Part shown: piece after piece, positions 7,590 through 16,548 of the stretch | Numbering within the stretch: the stretch's first letter is position 1 | Layout of the letters: each line of letters opens with the position of its first letter | From: Lelliottia wanjuensis | GTDB lineage: Bacteria; Pseudomonadota; Gammaproteobacteria; Enterobacterales; Enterobacteriaceae | Assembly: GCF_030238365.1 (NCBI RefSeq) | Contig: NZ_JASSOT010000055.1 | Location: 62,001 to 126,000, forward strand | DNA: 64,000 bases | Direction of reading: 5' to 3' | The notes under the pieces: generated by a model | Database searches by the model: none | What the model was told of the DNA's origin: nothing | Seen by the model: only the letters and a program-made list of their open reading frames with translations | Made by a program: the position numbers and the translations under genes

Positions 7590-9015
7590 CTGGCTGTTTA
7601 AACACGCCACTGTGATGGATGGCTCCGGCGCAGCGGCGTATATCGCCGATGTGGCGGTCTGCGGCAACCGCATCACCGGTATCGCCCCGGCGATAACCGG
7701 GGCGTCGCATAACGTGGTGGACTGCCGTGGCCGGATACTCGCACCGGGCTTTATCGACGTCCACACCCATGATGACCTGACCGTCATTAAACGGCCGGGT
7801 TACACCGAAAAAACCTCTCAGGGCGTCACCAGCGTGATTGCCGGTAACTGCGGTATCAGCGCTGCCTGCGCGGTGGTTAAAGACAGTGTTCCCGACCCAC
7901 TCGGGCTGCTGGGGGAACGAGATGAATTTTGCTACCCGGATTTCGCTCACTACCGTGACGCCGTGAATGTCGCCACACCGTCGGTTAACGTCGCCTCTCT
8001 GGTCGGCCACACCACCCTGCGCAACACCTGTATGAACACGCTGGACGGTCCGGCCACGGCAGCGCAAATTACCGCCATGCGGCACCTGCTGCGCCAGGCG
8101 CTGGAGCAGGGCGCGCTGGGGCTGAGCACCGGCCTCTCCTATGACAGCGCAGTGAACGCCTCAACCGAAGAGATCTGCGCGCTGGCGGAACTGCTGGCTG
8201 AATACCACGGCATCTATACCACCCATCTGCGCACCGAATACGACGGCATTACTGACGCCATGGAAGAGGCGTTCCATATCGGGCGTCACGCGGGGGTCCC
8301 GGTACAAATCTCGCACCTGAAATGCGCCGGAGAAAAAAACTGGGGCCGGAGCACTGAAATCCTGACCCGGATGGAATGCCATCAGCAGCATCAGGATATC
8401 AGCTGTGACGCCTACCCTTACCGCGCCGGTTCGTCGTGCCTTGACCTGAAGCAGGTCACCGCCGATTTCGACATCCTTGTCACCTGGTCATCACCCCACC
8501 CGGAGATGGCGGGGAAAATGCTGAAAGATATCGCGGCGCTGTGGCAGACCGGACTTCATGAGGCCGCCGCCCGGTTGCTGCCTGCCGGGGCCATCTATTT
8601 TCAGATGGATGAGGAAGATGTCCGGCGCGTGCTGGCGCACCCCGCCACCATGGTGGGTTCTGACGGCCTGCCCTGCGACCCGAATCCGCACCCGCGGCTG
8701 TGGGGCACCTTTCCCCGTGTCCTCGGTTTTTACGCCCGCGATGAGCGGCTGTTTCCACTGACCACAGCCATTCACAAAATGACCGGTCTGTCCGCCACCC
8801 GCTTCGGGCTGTCGCAGCGCGGCTTCATCCGGGAAGGCTTCTTCGCCGACCTGGTGGTGTTTGACCCCGACACCCTTCGCGACACCGCCACTTTTCCGGT
8901 CCCGAAACAGCAGGCGGAAGGCATCGACCTCGTTCTGGTCAACGGCGTGATGACCTGGCGTCACGGGCATATGACTGGCTACAGGGCCGGCAGATTCCTG
9001 GACAGAATGTCTTAA
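7579..9015 (+). CDS. N-acyl-D-amino-acid deacylase family amidohydrolase (478 aa)
   Basis: Metal-dependent hydrolase of the D-aminoacylase family, which removes the acyl group from N-acyl-D-amino acids. The metal motif FIDVHTHDDLT lies near residue 65; GNCGIS, GLSTGLSYD, TTHLRTEYDG, VQISHLK and MVGSDGLPCDPNPHP follow in the family order, and the C-terminal strand domain has FADLVVFDPDT. Length is normal. An AAGGAGCAG ribosome site lies within the end of the aldolase gene. In this operon a likely role is deacetylation of an N-acetylated 2-amino sugar acid before deamination; a true N-acyl-D-amino acid is the alternative. Confidence 0.87.
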   Translation: MKTDWLFKHATVMDGSGAAAYIADVAVCGNRITGIAPAITGASHNVVDCRGRILAPGFIDVHTHDDLTVIKRPGYTEKTSQGVTSVIAGNCGISAACAVVKDSVPDPLGLLGERDEFCYPDFAHYRDAVNVATPSVNVASLVGHTTLRNTCMNTLDGPATAAQITAMRHLLRQALEQGALGLSTGLSYDSAVNASTEEICALAELLAEYHGIYTTHLRTEYDGITDAMEEAFHIGRHAGVPVQISHLKCAGEKNWGRSTEILTRMECHQQHQDISCDAYPYRAGSSCLDLKQVTADFDILVTWSSPHPEMAGKMLKDIAALWQTGLHEAAARLLPAGAIYFQMDEEDVRRVLAHPATMVGSDGLPCDPNPHPRLWGTFPRVLGFYARDERLFPLTTAIHKMTGLSATRFGLSQRGFIREGFFADLVVFDPDTLRDTATFPVPKQQAEGIDLVLVNGVMTWRHGHMTGYRAGRFLDRMS

Positions 9016-9033
9016 CAACAGAAGGTAAACAAC

Positions 9034-9423
9034 ATGGTTACACGGTACGGCACTGAGGGCTCTCAGGGTGCTGGCGGGCAGGCTTTGCCCTTTGCCAGCG
9101 CGGTAGCGGCGGATGGCTGGCTTTACGTCTCCGGCCAGACACCGATGCTGGACGGCGAAATCATCGACGGCGGCATTGTGGCGCAGTCCACGCTCGCGAT
9201 TCAGCGCTGCCTCGACATTGTGGCCCAGGCCGGATTCAGCCGGGAGGACATTGTGCATATGAAAGTCATTCTGACGGATGCGCGCGACTTTCCGTCCTTT
9301 AACGCGGTATTCCGGCGCTTTTTTGGCGATGCGCCCCCGGCGCGCATCTGCTGCGTCGCAGACCTGGTGGTTGACTGCCGGGTGGAGGTGGACGTCACCT
9401 GCTTTAACGCCGTAAAACGCTGA
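9034..9423 (+). CDS. RidA/YjgF-family enamine/imine deaminase (129 aa)
   Basis: Small trimeric RidA-type protein that hydrolyses reactive enamine/imine intermediates released by PLP-dependent dehydratases. Signature segments are LYVSGQTPM, IVAQSTLAIQRCL and PPARICCV, with the substrate-binding arginine at about residue 104, then VEVDVTCFNA at the end. It is encoded between the deacylase and transporter genes, and its presence in the same operon as a PLP dehydratase fits its role. The ribosome site is AGAAGG. Length is typical for the family. Confidence 0.9.
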   Translation: MVTRYGTEGSQGAGGQALPFASAVAADGWLYVSGQTPMLDGEIIDGGIVAQSTLAIQRCLDIVAQAGFSREDIVHMKVILTDARDFPSFNAVFRRFFGDAPPARICCVADLVVDCRVEVDVTCFNAVKR

Positions 9424-9456
9424 CACTCCCCGTCTTTTTCACGCAAGGAACAGAGT

Positions 9457-10941
9457 ATGGAACAGAACGCATTTTTGATGTGGTTTTTGCTGTACGCCTT
9501 CGTCATGATGACCGTCGGCTGGTACGTCACCCGCCACCAGAAAACCGGTGAGGATTTTATTCTCGGCGGCAGAAAGCTGCCGCTGCTGCTTACCCTCGGC
9601 TCCACCGTCGGCACGATGGTCGGCACCGGCTCCAGCATTGGCGCAGTCAGCTTTGGTTACGGTAACGGCTGGGCGGGGATGCTGTATGGTGTCGGCGGCG
9701 CGACCGGCCTGCTGCTGACCGCCTGGCTGTTCGGCCCGGTACGGAACCTGCGCTTTATGACCATGAGCGAGGAAATCTGCTATTACACCGGCGGCAGTCG
9801 TATCGTCAAAAATCTGGTGGCGGTACTGATTTTCCTGGCCTCCATTGGCTGGCTCGGTGCGCATATCCTCGGCGGCGGGCTCTATCTGGCCTGGGCGGCG
9901 AATATCGATATTGCTACGGCTAAAATCATCATCGCCATCGGTTTTATCTTTTACGTCGGCATTGGTGGCTATAAAGCCGTATCGTGGATAGACACCCTGC
10001 AGTCCGTCGTGCTTTTCCTCGGTTTTATCCTGCTGGCGGTGATGTCCGTGAGCTACGCAGGGGGCTGGGATACAGTAGTCGCCCGCACTGATCCGCAGGC
10101 GTTAACGCTGTTCGGGGCCGGCAAGCTCGGCCTGCTTCCGGCACTGTCGCTGGCAGTAGTGATTGGTATCGGCGTGCTGGCAACACCTTCATATCGTCAG
10201 CGCATCTATTCGGCGGCTTCCACCCGGGCCATCCGCCAGTCCTTCATGATCACCGGGCTGCTGTATCTGGGGTTCTCCTTCCTGCCCGCTATTATCGGTA
10301 TGGCAACGCATGCAATGACCCCGACGCTGGATAATCCCGGTTTTGCATTCCTGTACGCCACCCGGGCGCTGCCTGCCGTGCTGGCGATGGTGGTACTGAT
10401 TGCCGGGATGTCGGCCAATATGTCATCCGGCAGCTCGGACGCCATCGCCGGGGTCTCCATTATTCTGCGCGATATTTACACCCTGGTGACCGGAAAAATG
10501 CCGCCGCCGGATAAAGCCATTATGCTCTCACGCCTGTTCCTGGTGCTGGTGATCCTGCTGGCGCTGGTTTTCGCCCTGGTGTCCAGCGACATCATTGATT
10601 ACATCACCCGCATGATTTCGATGATTATGTCTGGCCTGTGCATCAGCGTTCTGCTGGGCCGGTTCTGGCTGCGGTTTAACGCGCCGGGCTGCATCGCCGC
10701 CCTGCTGGGCGGCAGCCTGACCTCTCTATGGGTCATTCTGACGCCCGCCTGGTCGGCGGCGCTGGGCAACCCGGTACTTCCGGCGCTGTCCGTCAGCCTG
10801 GTGGCGGCGGTGATAACCACGCTGCTGACACCCCAAAACGCCCTGTCACGCGAAGCGGTGCTGAAGGCCATCACTGACGAGCGGGAAAACACACCTGCAT
10901 CCCTCACCCCCACCACAGAGCCAGCGAGGAGCGTGCGATGA
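9457..10941 (+). CDS. Sodium:solute symporter family transporter (494 aa)
   Basis: Inner-membrane permease of the SSS family (PutP/PanF/SGLT fold) with about 13 hydrophobic segments. The N-terminus WYVTRHQKTGEDFILGGRKL is the family start, followed by TVGTMVGTGSSIGAVSFGY in the first discontinuous helix and GIGGYKAVSWIDTLQ. It probably imports the operon's substrate with sodium. The ribosome site AAGGAACAG precedes the ATG, and the stop overlaps the next start (ATGA). The substrate cannot be read from sequence; the operon suggests an amino-sugar acid or acyl-D-amino acid. Confidence 0.9.
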   Translation: MEQNAFLMWFLLYAFVMMTVGWYVTRHQKTGEDFILGGRKLPLLLTLGSTVGTMVGTGSSIGAVSFGYGNGWAGMLYGVGGATGLLLTAWLFGPVRNLRFMTMSEEICYYTGGSRIVKNLVAVLIFLASIGWLGAHILGGGLYLAWAANIDIATAKIIIAIGFIFYVGIGGYKAVSWIDTLQSVVLFLGFILLAVMSVSYAGGWDTVVARTDPQALTLFGAGKLGLLPALSLAVVIGIGVLATPSYRQRIYSAASTRAIRQSFMITGLLYLGFSFLPAIIGMATHAMTPTLDNPGFAFLYATRALPAVLAMVVLIAGMSANMSSGSSDAIAGVSIILRDIYTLVTGKMPPPDKAIMLSRLFLVLVILLALVFALVSSDIIDYITRMISMIMSGLCISVLLGRFWLRFNAPGCIAALLGGSLTSLWVILTPAWSAALGNPVLPALSVSLVAAVITTLLTPQNALSREAVLKAITDERENTPASLTPTTEPARSVR

Positions 10942-12164
10942 ATGCTTTAAGTCGTGCACCGCATAAATCCGCCATCATGTCAGCTTCATGCGACGGCCAG
11001 CCAAACCTGCTGCAGGAGGACGTCTGCCTGCCTGCAGCGGTTATCAACACCGCCGCGCTGGACAACAACATCCGCTGGATGCAGCGCTATGCCGACCTGC
11101 GGGGCGTCTCACTCGCCCCGCACGGCAAGACCACCATGACGTCGTGGATTTTTCGTCACCAGCAGGCGGCGGGTGCGTGGGCCATCGGCACCGGCAGTAT
11201 CTGGCAGGCCTACGTGGCGCTGGAGGCCGGAGTGCAGCGCGTGCTGATAGCCAATCAGCTCACCGGCAGGGCCAGTATGCTGCTGGCCTCACAACTTAAG
11301 GCGCAGTACCCGGAGCGTGATCTGATGTGCTGCGTGGACAGCCCGGACAATGCCCGCGCGCTATCGGTGTTCTTTGCTGAAAGAGGCCAACAGATGGATG
11401 TCCTTGTGGAACTGGGACTCCCGGACGGGCGCTGCGGTTGTCGCACAGTGGAAGAGGTGCTGGCACTGACGCGGGACATCGCCGCATTACCGGGACTGCG
11501 CCTGCGCGGGCTGGAAGCGTATGAAGGGGTGCTGCATGGCGATAACCTCCGGGAACAGACTGAAGCTTTCCTGCGCGACGCGGCGGCACTGGCCTGCCGG
11601 ATGGCGTCGTTTGTTGACGGCGAATTTATCCTCACAGGGGGCGGCAGCGTCTGGTATGACGTGGTGTGTAACGTCTGGCTGGCGGCTGGCAAACCTGAAC
11701 GCTGCCGGGTGGTGATACGCCCTGGGTGCTATATCACCCTCGATCACGGTACCTACCAGAGTTCACAGGATGCGATCATCGCGCGTGATGCGACTGCCCG
11801 GCAGGTGGGCGGTGAACTGAAACCGGTGCTGGAGCTGGTAGCGATGGTGCAGTCGGTTCCCCAGCCGGATATGGCGGTGGCGAATTTTGGTAAACGCGAT
11901 GCGGCGTTTGACGCGGGTCTGCCGCAGGCGATCGCCCATTACCGGCTGGGACAGGCACTGGCGCTGAAAACCGGCGCTGTCGTCAGCACAGGCATCATGG
12001 ATCAGCACTGTATGTTACGCCTTGCATCAGACAGCGACGTCCGTGTGGGCGATATCCTTATCTTCGGCCTCTCCCATCCCTGCCTGACCTTCGACAAGTG
12101 GAAAACACTGTTGCTGGTTGATGATGAATACCGGGTACAGGAGGAAGTGAGCACCGCTTTTTAA
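10938..12164 (+). CDS. PLP-dependent D-threonine/D-serine dehydratase-like enzyme (alanine-racemase fold, 408 aa)
   Basis: Fold-III PLP enzyme of the DSD1/D-threonine aldolase/YhfX-like group acting on D-beta-hydroxy amino acids. The PLP lysine is in LAPHGKTTM (K64). The C-terminal domain carries GLSHPCLTFDKW, whose His and Cys (about H380 and C382) match the zinc ligands of eukaryotic-type D-serine dehydratase. GLEAYEGVLHG and GGGSVWYDVV are phosphate-contact regions. Coupled to the transporter by a four-base overlap, it is the last gene of the operon. With kinase and aldolase in the same unit, the beta-elimination product is likely a 2-keto-3-deoxy sugar acid, so an amino-sugar acid such as D-glucosaminate or galactosaminate is a plausible substrate. 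This is inference. Confidence 0.85.
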   Translation: MNALSRAPHKSAIMSASCDGQPNLLQEDVCLPAAVINTAALDNNIRWMQRYADLRGVSLAPHGKTTMTSWIFRHQQAAGAWAIGTGSIWQAYVALEAGVQRVLIANQLTGRASMLLASQLKAQYPERDLMCCVDSPDNARALSVFFAERGQQMDVLVELGLPDGRCGCRTVEEVLALTRDIAALPGLRLRGLEAYEGVLHGDNLREQTEAFLRDAAALACRMASFVDGEFILTGGGSVWYDVVCNVWLAAGKPERCRVVIRPGCYITLDHGTYQSSQDAIIARDATARQVGGELKPVLELVAMVQSVPQPDMAVANFGKRDAAFDAGLPQAIAHYRLGQALALKTGAVVSTGIMDQHCMLRLASDSDVRVGDILIFGLSHPCLTFDKWKTLLLVDDEYRVQEEVSTAF

Positions 12165-12187
12165 GAGTCACGCCAGTGAGTACTGAC

Positions 12188-12223
12188 AGGCCAGACCGGA
12201 GTTCATTTTTTCGGAGCTGGCCT
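12188..12223 (+). terminator. Imperfect hairpin after the catabolic operon
   Basis: AGGCCAG (12188-12194) can pair with CTGGCCT (12217-12223), with further GGAG/TCGG-type pairing inside. It lacks a downstream T-run, so termination strength is doubtful. Confidence 0.3.
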
Positions 12224-12368
12224 TCACGCACTGACATTCACAGACGGAGGCTCCGGCTTAAAGCACGCAACCTGACTGAGCGATTATTCTGAATGCACAT
12301 TTAAAATGAGCGAATTATTTTTACTATGCTCACATGTCCCCGCAAATAGTGTTTATTTCACACTCACA

Positions 12369-12384
12369 AGTGACTGCCATCACA
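12369..12384. promoter_or_regulatory. CRP-like binding site upstream of sgcX
   Basis: AGTGA-CTGCCA-TCACA matches the CRP consensus TGTGA-N6-TCACA with one mismatch in the left half, and is flanked by AA and TTT. It lies about 60 bases upstream of the sgcX start, as expected for catabolite activation of a PTS operon. Confidence 0.55.
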
Positions 12385-12441
12385 TTTTATCAATCAGTTT
12401 CAGCCGATAACACGACCGTGTATCCCTCACCGAGACCGATT

Positions 12442-13551
12442 ATGTCATTTGATATCCGTTCCACCCTGATACAGCTCCTGTCCCTGGACGCCATTCCTGG
12501 CTTCGAAGGCCCGGTGGCTGATGTTATTGAGCCACAGCTTGCCCGCCATGCCATCCGCACCCGACGCGATGTTCTGGGCAACGTCATTGCGCAGTATGGC
12601 AGTCAGGAACCCGACGCACTTCGGGTCATGGTATTCGCACATATGGATGAAGTCGGGTTTATGGTGCGCAAAATTGAAGCCAACGGGTTTATTCGTTTTG
12701 AGCGGGTTGGCGGCCCGGCACAAATCACCATGCCCGGCTCAACGGTCAACCTGCAGGGCAGCAAAGGCAGCGTTCCTGGCTGTATTGGCATCAAATCCTA
12801 CCATTTCAGCAAAGGCGATGAGCGCACTCAGCCGCCATCCATTGACCATTTATGGATAGACATTGGCGCAGCCAGCAGACAGGACGCGTTCAGCATGGGC
12901 ATCAACGTCGGCACGCCCGTTACGCTGAATAATCCCCCACGCCTGCTGGGTAACGATCTGGTTTGCAGCAAAGCGCTGGATAACCGTCTGGGATGCACTG
13001 CCCTGCTGGGTCTTGCAGATAAAATTGCCGACCAGAAGCTGGATATCGCGCTATTTATCGTCGCCGCTGTCCAGGAAGAATTTAATATTCGCGGCATCCT
13101 GCCCGCCATCCATTATGTGCAACCCGACCTGACCATCGGTATTGATATTACGCCTTCCTGCGACACTCCGGATCTGGCGGATTATGCCGATCTGGAGATT
13201 AACCAAGGGCCGGGTATTACCTGCCTCAATTACCACGGACGAGGCACGCTGGCCGGGCTAATCACCTCACCTGCGGTACTCAACTGGCTGGAAAGCACGG
13301 CGGCGACGCACCAGATCCCGGTTCAGCGTGAAGTCTCCCCGGGCGTCATTACCGAAAGCGGGTATATCCAGCTCCAGCAGGAGGGCATTCTCTGCGCCGG
13401 GCTGTCTGTCCCCTGCCGCTACACCCATTCACCGGCTGAAGTCGCCAGCCTGCGCGACCTGCAACACAGCATCGACCTGCTGGCCTGTCTGGTTCTGGCA
13501 AAAGCCAACACCTTCCCGTTAACTGCAAAATCCCTGAGGACTTCATTATGA
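12442..13551 (+). CDS. sgcX: SgcX, M42-family metallopeptidase/glucanase-like protein (369 aa)
   Basis: M42 aminopeptidase-fold hydrolase with two-metal centre, related to FrvX and YpdE. Recognisable are IPGFEGPVADVI, VFAHMDEVGFMV (metal His-x-Asp), CSKALDNRLGC (bridging Asp), AAVQEEFNIRG (catalytic Glu pair) and VPCRYTHSPAEV (last metal His). The start at 12442 (MSFDIRSTLIQ) is chosen over an upstream ATG because it matches the family start and the CRP-like site lies before it. First gene of an sgcXBCQAER operon, overlapping sgcB by four bases. Its true substrate in this orphan PTS system is not known. Confidence 0.9.
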   Translation: MSFDIRSTLIQLLSLDAIPGFEGPVADVIEPQLARHAIRTRRDVLGNVIAQYGSQEPDALRVMVFAHMDEVGFMVRKIEANGFIRFERVGGPAQITMPGSTVNLQGSKGSVPGCIGIKSYHFSKGDERTQPPSIDHLWIDIGAASRQDAFSMGINVGTPVTLNNPPRLLGNDLVCSKALDNRLGCTALLGLADKIADQKLDIALFIVAAVQEEFNIRGILPAIHYVQPDLTIGIDITPSCDTPDLADYADLEINQGPGITCLNYHGRGTLAGLITSPAVLNWLESTAATHQIPVQREVSPGVITESGYIQLQQEGILCAGLSVPCRYTHSPAEVASLRDLQHSIDLLACLVLAKANTFPLTAKSLRTSL

Positions 13552-13823
13552 AAAAGATCCTTGTCGCCTGCGGCACCGGCATGGCGACGTCCACCATGAT
13601 TGCCCAGAAGATCACCCATTTTCTGGCTGATAACCATATTCAGGTCTCCACCAGCCAGTGCAGCCTGAGTGAAATTCCGCTTAATAAACAGGGGGTCGTT
13701 CTCATCGTCACCTCCATGAAAACCAGTACCGATTACGGCATTCCGACCCTGAATGGCGCGCCGTTTCTTACGGGGATTAACGACGCAGCAATCAAGCAAC
13801 AACTGATTGATTTGCTGAAATAA
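13548..13823 (+). CDS. sgcB: SgcB, PTS EIIB component, galactitol-type (91 aa)
   Basis: Cytoplasmic phosphocarrier of the GatB class that passes phosphate from EIIA to the incoming sugar. The phosphorylated cysteine is C8 in ILVACGTGMATSTM, followed by the phosphate-binding loop. Length matches GatB/SgcB. It overlaps sgcX and is 17 bases before the EIIC gene, with GGGAGG as ribosome site of the latter. Confidence 0.93.
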   Translation: MKKILVACGTGMATSTMIAQKITHFLADNHIQVSTSQCSLSEIPLNKQGVVLIVTSMKTSTDYGIPTLNGAPFLTGINDAAIKQQLIDLLK

Positions 13824-13839
13824 GCGGGAGGAAACCATC

Positions 13840-15153
13840 ATGCTTGATTATTTTCTGTCTCTGGGGGGCACCGTATTCGTCCCCATCATCATGTTTATTA
13901 TCGCGCTGATTTTCCGCATCCCGTTTCTCCAGGCAGTGAAATCCGGCGTCACTATCGGCATTGGCTTTGTCGGTATGGGGCTGGTGATTGTGATGGCAAT
14001 AGACAGCTTAAGCCCGGCAATTAAACTGATGATCGCCCGCTTCGGGCTGCACCTGAATCTGCTGGACGTGGGGGCTGGCCCGGCATCCGGCGTGGGCTAT
14101 GCCACCGCCGTTGGCGCTATCGTGATCCCGGTTATCTTCCTGTTCAACATTGTGTTGCTGGTCACGCGGCTCACAAAAACTATGAACGTGGATATCTATA
14201 ACTACTGGCACTACGCCATTACCGGGGCCATCGTCAATATTCTTACCGGCAGCCTGGTCTGGGGCGCAGTCGCGGCCATGTGCCACGCGACGTGGTCGTT
14301 GAAAATGGCCGATCTCAGCGCTAAACGGGTGCAAAGCATCGTCGGTCTTGAAGGGATTTCAATCCCTCAGGGCTGGGGCAGCAGTTCAGTGCCCATTGCG
14401 CTGGCGCTGGAATGGGTATACCAGCGCATCCCGTTTATGAAAAACAACAACATCGATGCCAGTGAAATCCAGAAGCGTTTCGGCATGACTGGCGATCCGG
14501 TGATCATTGGTGTGATCCTGGGCATTCTCTTTGGCCTTGCTGCCGGATACGGCTTTAAAGACCTGGCGAATCTGGTCATCACCGTGGCCGCCATTATGGT
14601 GCTGTTCCCGCGCATGATCCGCCTGATTGTCGAAGGATTACTGCCAATATCCGACGGCGCACGCCAGTTTCTTCAGAAACATTTCCATGGCCGCGAGCTG
14701 TATATCGGTCTTGACAGCGCTGTCACTCTGGGCCATCCCACGACCATCGCCGTGGGCCTGCTGCTGATCCCCGTCATGCTGATTATCGCCGGTTTCCTGC
14801 CAGGCAACCGGGTGCTGCCCCTGGCGGATCTTCCCGTTGCCCCGTTCTTTGTCTGTATGGCAACGGTGATTCATCGCGGCGATTTTCTGCGTACCCTGGT
14901 AACCAGCATCATCACCATGATAATGGTCCTGCTGATTTCCACCCACTTCGCACCGTTCTTTACCGAAATGGCCGCTAATGGCGGGTTTAATCTCGCTAAA
15001 GACGGGGCGAAAATCACGGCGCTGTCGGTCGGCAATGCGTTCGGCTGGTCGATTAGCGAACTCATGAGTATGGGGATTATCGGCATCATCGTTTGTGTGG
15101 TCATCACCGCACTCGTCGTTATCGGCTTGCGTAACCGTGAACTGTCCGCCTGA
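13840..15153 (+). CDS. sgcC: SgcC, PTS EIIC permease, galactitol family (437 aa)
   Basis: Membrane transport subunit of a GatC/SgcC-type phosphotransferase system with about ten hydrophobic helices. Family landmarks are TIGIGFVGMGLVI, LLDVGAGPASGVGYATA and the loop LDSAVTLGHPTTIA. The length (437) equals that of the E. coli protein as I recall it. It follows sgcB and precedes sgcQ. The sugar transported by Sgc systems has not been established as far as I know; a pentitol or hexitol-like substrate is usually guessed. Confidence 0.93.
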   Translation: MLDYFLSLGGTVFVPIIMFIIALIFRIPFLQAVKSGVTIGIGFVGMGLVIVMAIDSLSPAIKLMIARFGLHLNLLDVGAGPASGVGYATAVGAIVIPVIFLFNIVLLVTRLTKTMNVDIYNYWHYAITGAIVNILTGSLVWGAVAAMCHATWSLKMADLSAKRVQSIVGLEGISIPQGWGSSSVPIALALEWVYQRIPFMKNNNIDASEIQKRFGMTGDPVIIGVILGILFGLAAGYGFKDLANLVITVAAIMVLFPRMIRLIVEGLLPISDGARQFLQKHFHGRELYIGLDSAVTLGHPTTIAVGLLLIPVMLIIAGFLPGNRVLPLADLPVAPFFVCMATVIHRGDFLRTLVTSIITMIMVLLISTHFAPFFTEMAANGGFNLAKDGAKITALSVGNAFGWSISELMSMGIIGIIVCVVITALVVIGLRNRELSA

Positions 15154-15181
15154 TTTTTATCTGTTAAAGGAGAAGTAGAGT

Positions 15182-15988
15182 ATGTCCTGGCTTAAAAATG
15201 TTGTGGGTAGTGAGAAAGCGGTCATTGCCATGTGTCACCTGCGTGCGCTACCAGGCGATCCGGGTTTTGACCACCAGAAAGGCATGAACTGGGTTATCGA
15301 CAAAGCGCACGACGATCTGATGGCCCTGCAAAACGGTGGTGTGGATGCAGTGATGTTCTCCAATGAGTTCAGCCTGCCCTACCTCACCCGCGTGAAACCG
15401 GAAACCACCGCCGCGATGGCGCGCATTATCGGGCAACTGATGGGGGAAATTCGCGTACCTTTTGGGGTGAATGTTTTGTGGGATCCGGTGGCGTCCTTCG
15501 ATCTGGCGATGGCGACCGGTGGCAAATTTATCCGTGAAATCTTTACCGGTGCCTATGCCAGCGATTTCGGCATCTGGGATACCAATGTGGGCGAGACTAT
15601 CCGCCACCAGCACCGCATTGGCGCATCCGAGGTGAAAACGCTGTTCAATATCGTACCGGAAGCCGCTGTGTATCTGGGTAACCGGGATATTCGCGCCATC
15701 GCCAAATCAACGGTATTCAACAACCACCCGGACGCGCTGTGCGTCTCCGGCCTGACGGCTGGCAGCAAAACGGATACGACGATCCTGAAGATCGTTAAAG
15801 AGACGGTACCGGAAACGGTCGTTTTCGCCAACACCGGAGTGTGTCTTGAGAACGTGGAGGAACAGTTGTCTGTCGCCGACGGCTGCGTGACCGCAACCCA
15901 TTTCAAAAAAGACGGTGTATTTGACAACTTTGTCGATGAGGCCCGGGTGGCCCGCTTTATGGAGAAAGTGCATCAGATGAGAGGATAA
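15182..15988 (+). CDS. sgcQ: SgcQ, BtpA/SgcQ-family TIM-barrel protein (268 aa)
   Basis: Member of the BtpA family, predicted nucleoside- or sugar-binding TIM-barrel proteins of unresolved chemistry. The sequence is very close to what I recall of E. coli SgcQ, including KAVIAMCHLRALPGDP, FSNEFSLPYLT, FGVNVLWDPVAS and AYASDFGIWDTNVGE, and the same length. A strong AAAGGAG ribosome site precedes it. Two stem-loops follow immediately (15994-16069), separating it from sgcA. Confidence 0.94.
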   Translation: MSWLKNVVGSEKAVIAMCHLRALPGDPGFDHQKGMNWVIDKAHDDLMALQNGGVDAVMFSNEFSLPYLTRVKPETTAAMARIIGQLMGEIRVPFGVNVLWDPVASFDLAMATGGKFIREIFTGAYASDFGIWDTNVGETIRHQHRIGASEVKTLFNIVPEAAVYLGNRDIRAIAKSTVFNNHPDALCVSGLTAGSKTDTTILKIVKETVPETVVFANTGVCLENVEEQLSVADGCVTATHFKKDGVFDNFVDEARVARFMEKVHQMRG

Positions 15989-15993
15989 AACGA

Positions 15994-16069
15994 GGCCGTT
16001 TTGCAACGGCCCCGCCCCGTCATGACAACGGCCCGGCTCCTTCGCCAAAAGTTCGCCGGGCCTTTATTA
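15994..16069 (+). terminator. Two hairpins between sgcQ and sgcA, second one terminator-like
   Basis: GGCCGTT/AACGGCC (15994-16000 and 16005-16011) forms a perfect 7-bp stem with a TTGC loop. A second stem GGCCCGGC/GCCGGGCC (16030-16037 and 16055-16062) is followed by TTTATT. This would give partial termination, lowering sgcAER relative to sgcXBCQ. Confidence 0.65.
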
Positions 16070-16095
16070 ATCGCTATTACGTGAAAGGAGTCAAT

Positions 16096-16548
16096 ATGCT
16101 GATCCTGCATTCCCGTCTGGCTCAGGCCAGAAAGCGGGCAACAGACTGGCGACAGGCGCTGGAAGTGGCGCTTGGTCCCCTGCATTCCACGGGCTATACC
16201 CGCGCCGGTTATTGCCAGGGCGTTATCGATAATACACTGGAATGGGGGCCGTATTATATCGTCGCCCCCGGCGTCGCCCTGCCCCATGCGAGGCCGGAAC
16301 AGGGTGCCAAGGCTAACGGTATCGCCGTCACCACTCTCGAGGAGCCGGTGTATTTCGGCCATGAAGACTGCGACCCGGTATGGCTGCTGTTTGCGCTGTG
16401 TGCCACCGACGCCAGCGCCCATCTGGCCACCATTCAGCGCATCAGCGCGCTGCTTGCCGACGAGGACCTGCTGGCACAACTGCGTGAAGCGCGCACCGAC
16501 ACCCATCTGCTGTCTTTGCTGAACGCCTGTGAACATCAGGAGGAATAG
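16096..16548 (+). CDS. sgcA: SgcA, PTS EIIA component, fructose/mannitol type (150 aa)
   Basis: EIIA phosphocarrier accepting phosphate from HPr. The active histidine is H64 in IVAPGVALPHARP, the family signature. The start at 16096 (MLILHSRLAQARK) is favoured over an in-frame GTG at 16081 because AAAGGAG lies seven bases upstream of it. It abuts sgcE directly, with the stop and next ATG adjacent. It lies downstream of a terminator-like pair of hairpins. Confidence 0.92.
   Translation: MLILHSRLAQARKRATDWRQALEVALGPLHSTGYTRAGYCQGVIDNTLEWGPYYIVAPGVALPHARPEQGAKANGIAVTTLEEPVYFGHEDCDPVWLLFALCATDASAHLATIQRISALLADEDLLAQLREARTDTHLLSLLNACEHQEE

Noticed and set aside
8491..9426. Long minus-strand frame of 311 codons in the sugar-acid operon
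   Set aside because: Antisense of the deacylase and RidA genes in GC-rich DNA; composition is typical of a shadow frame.
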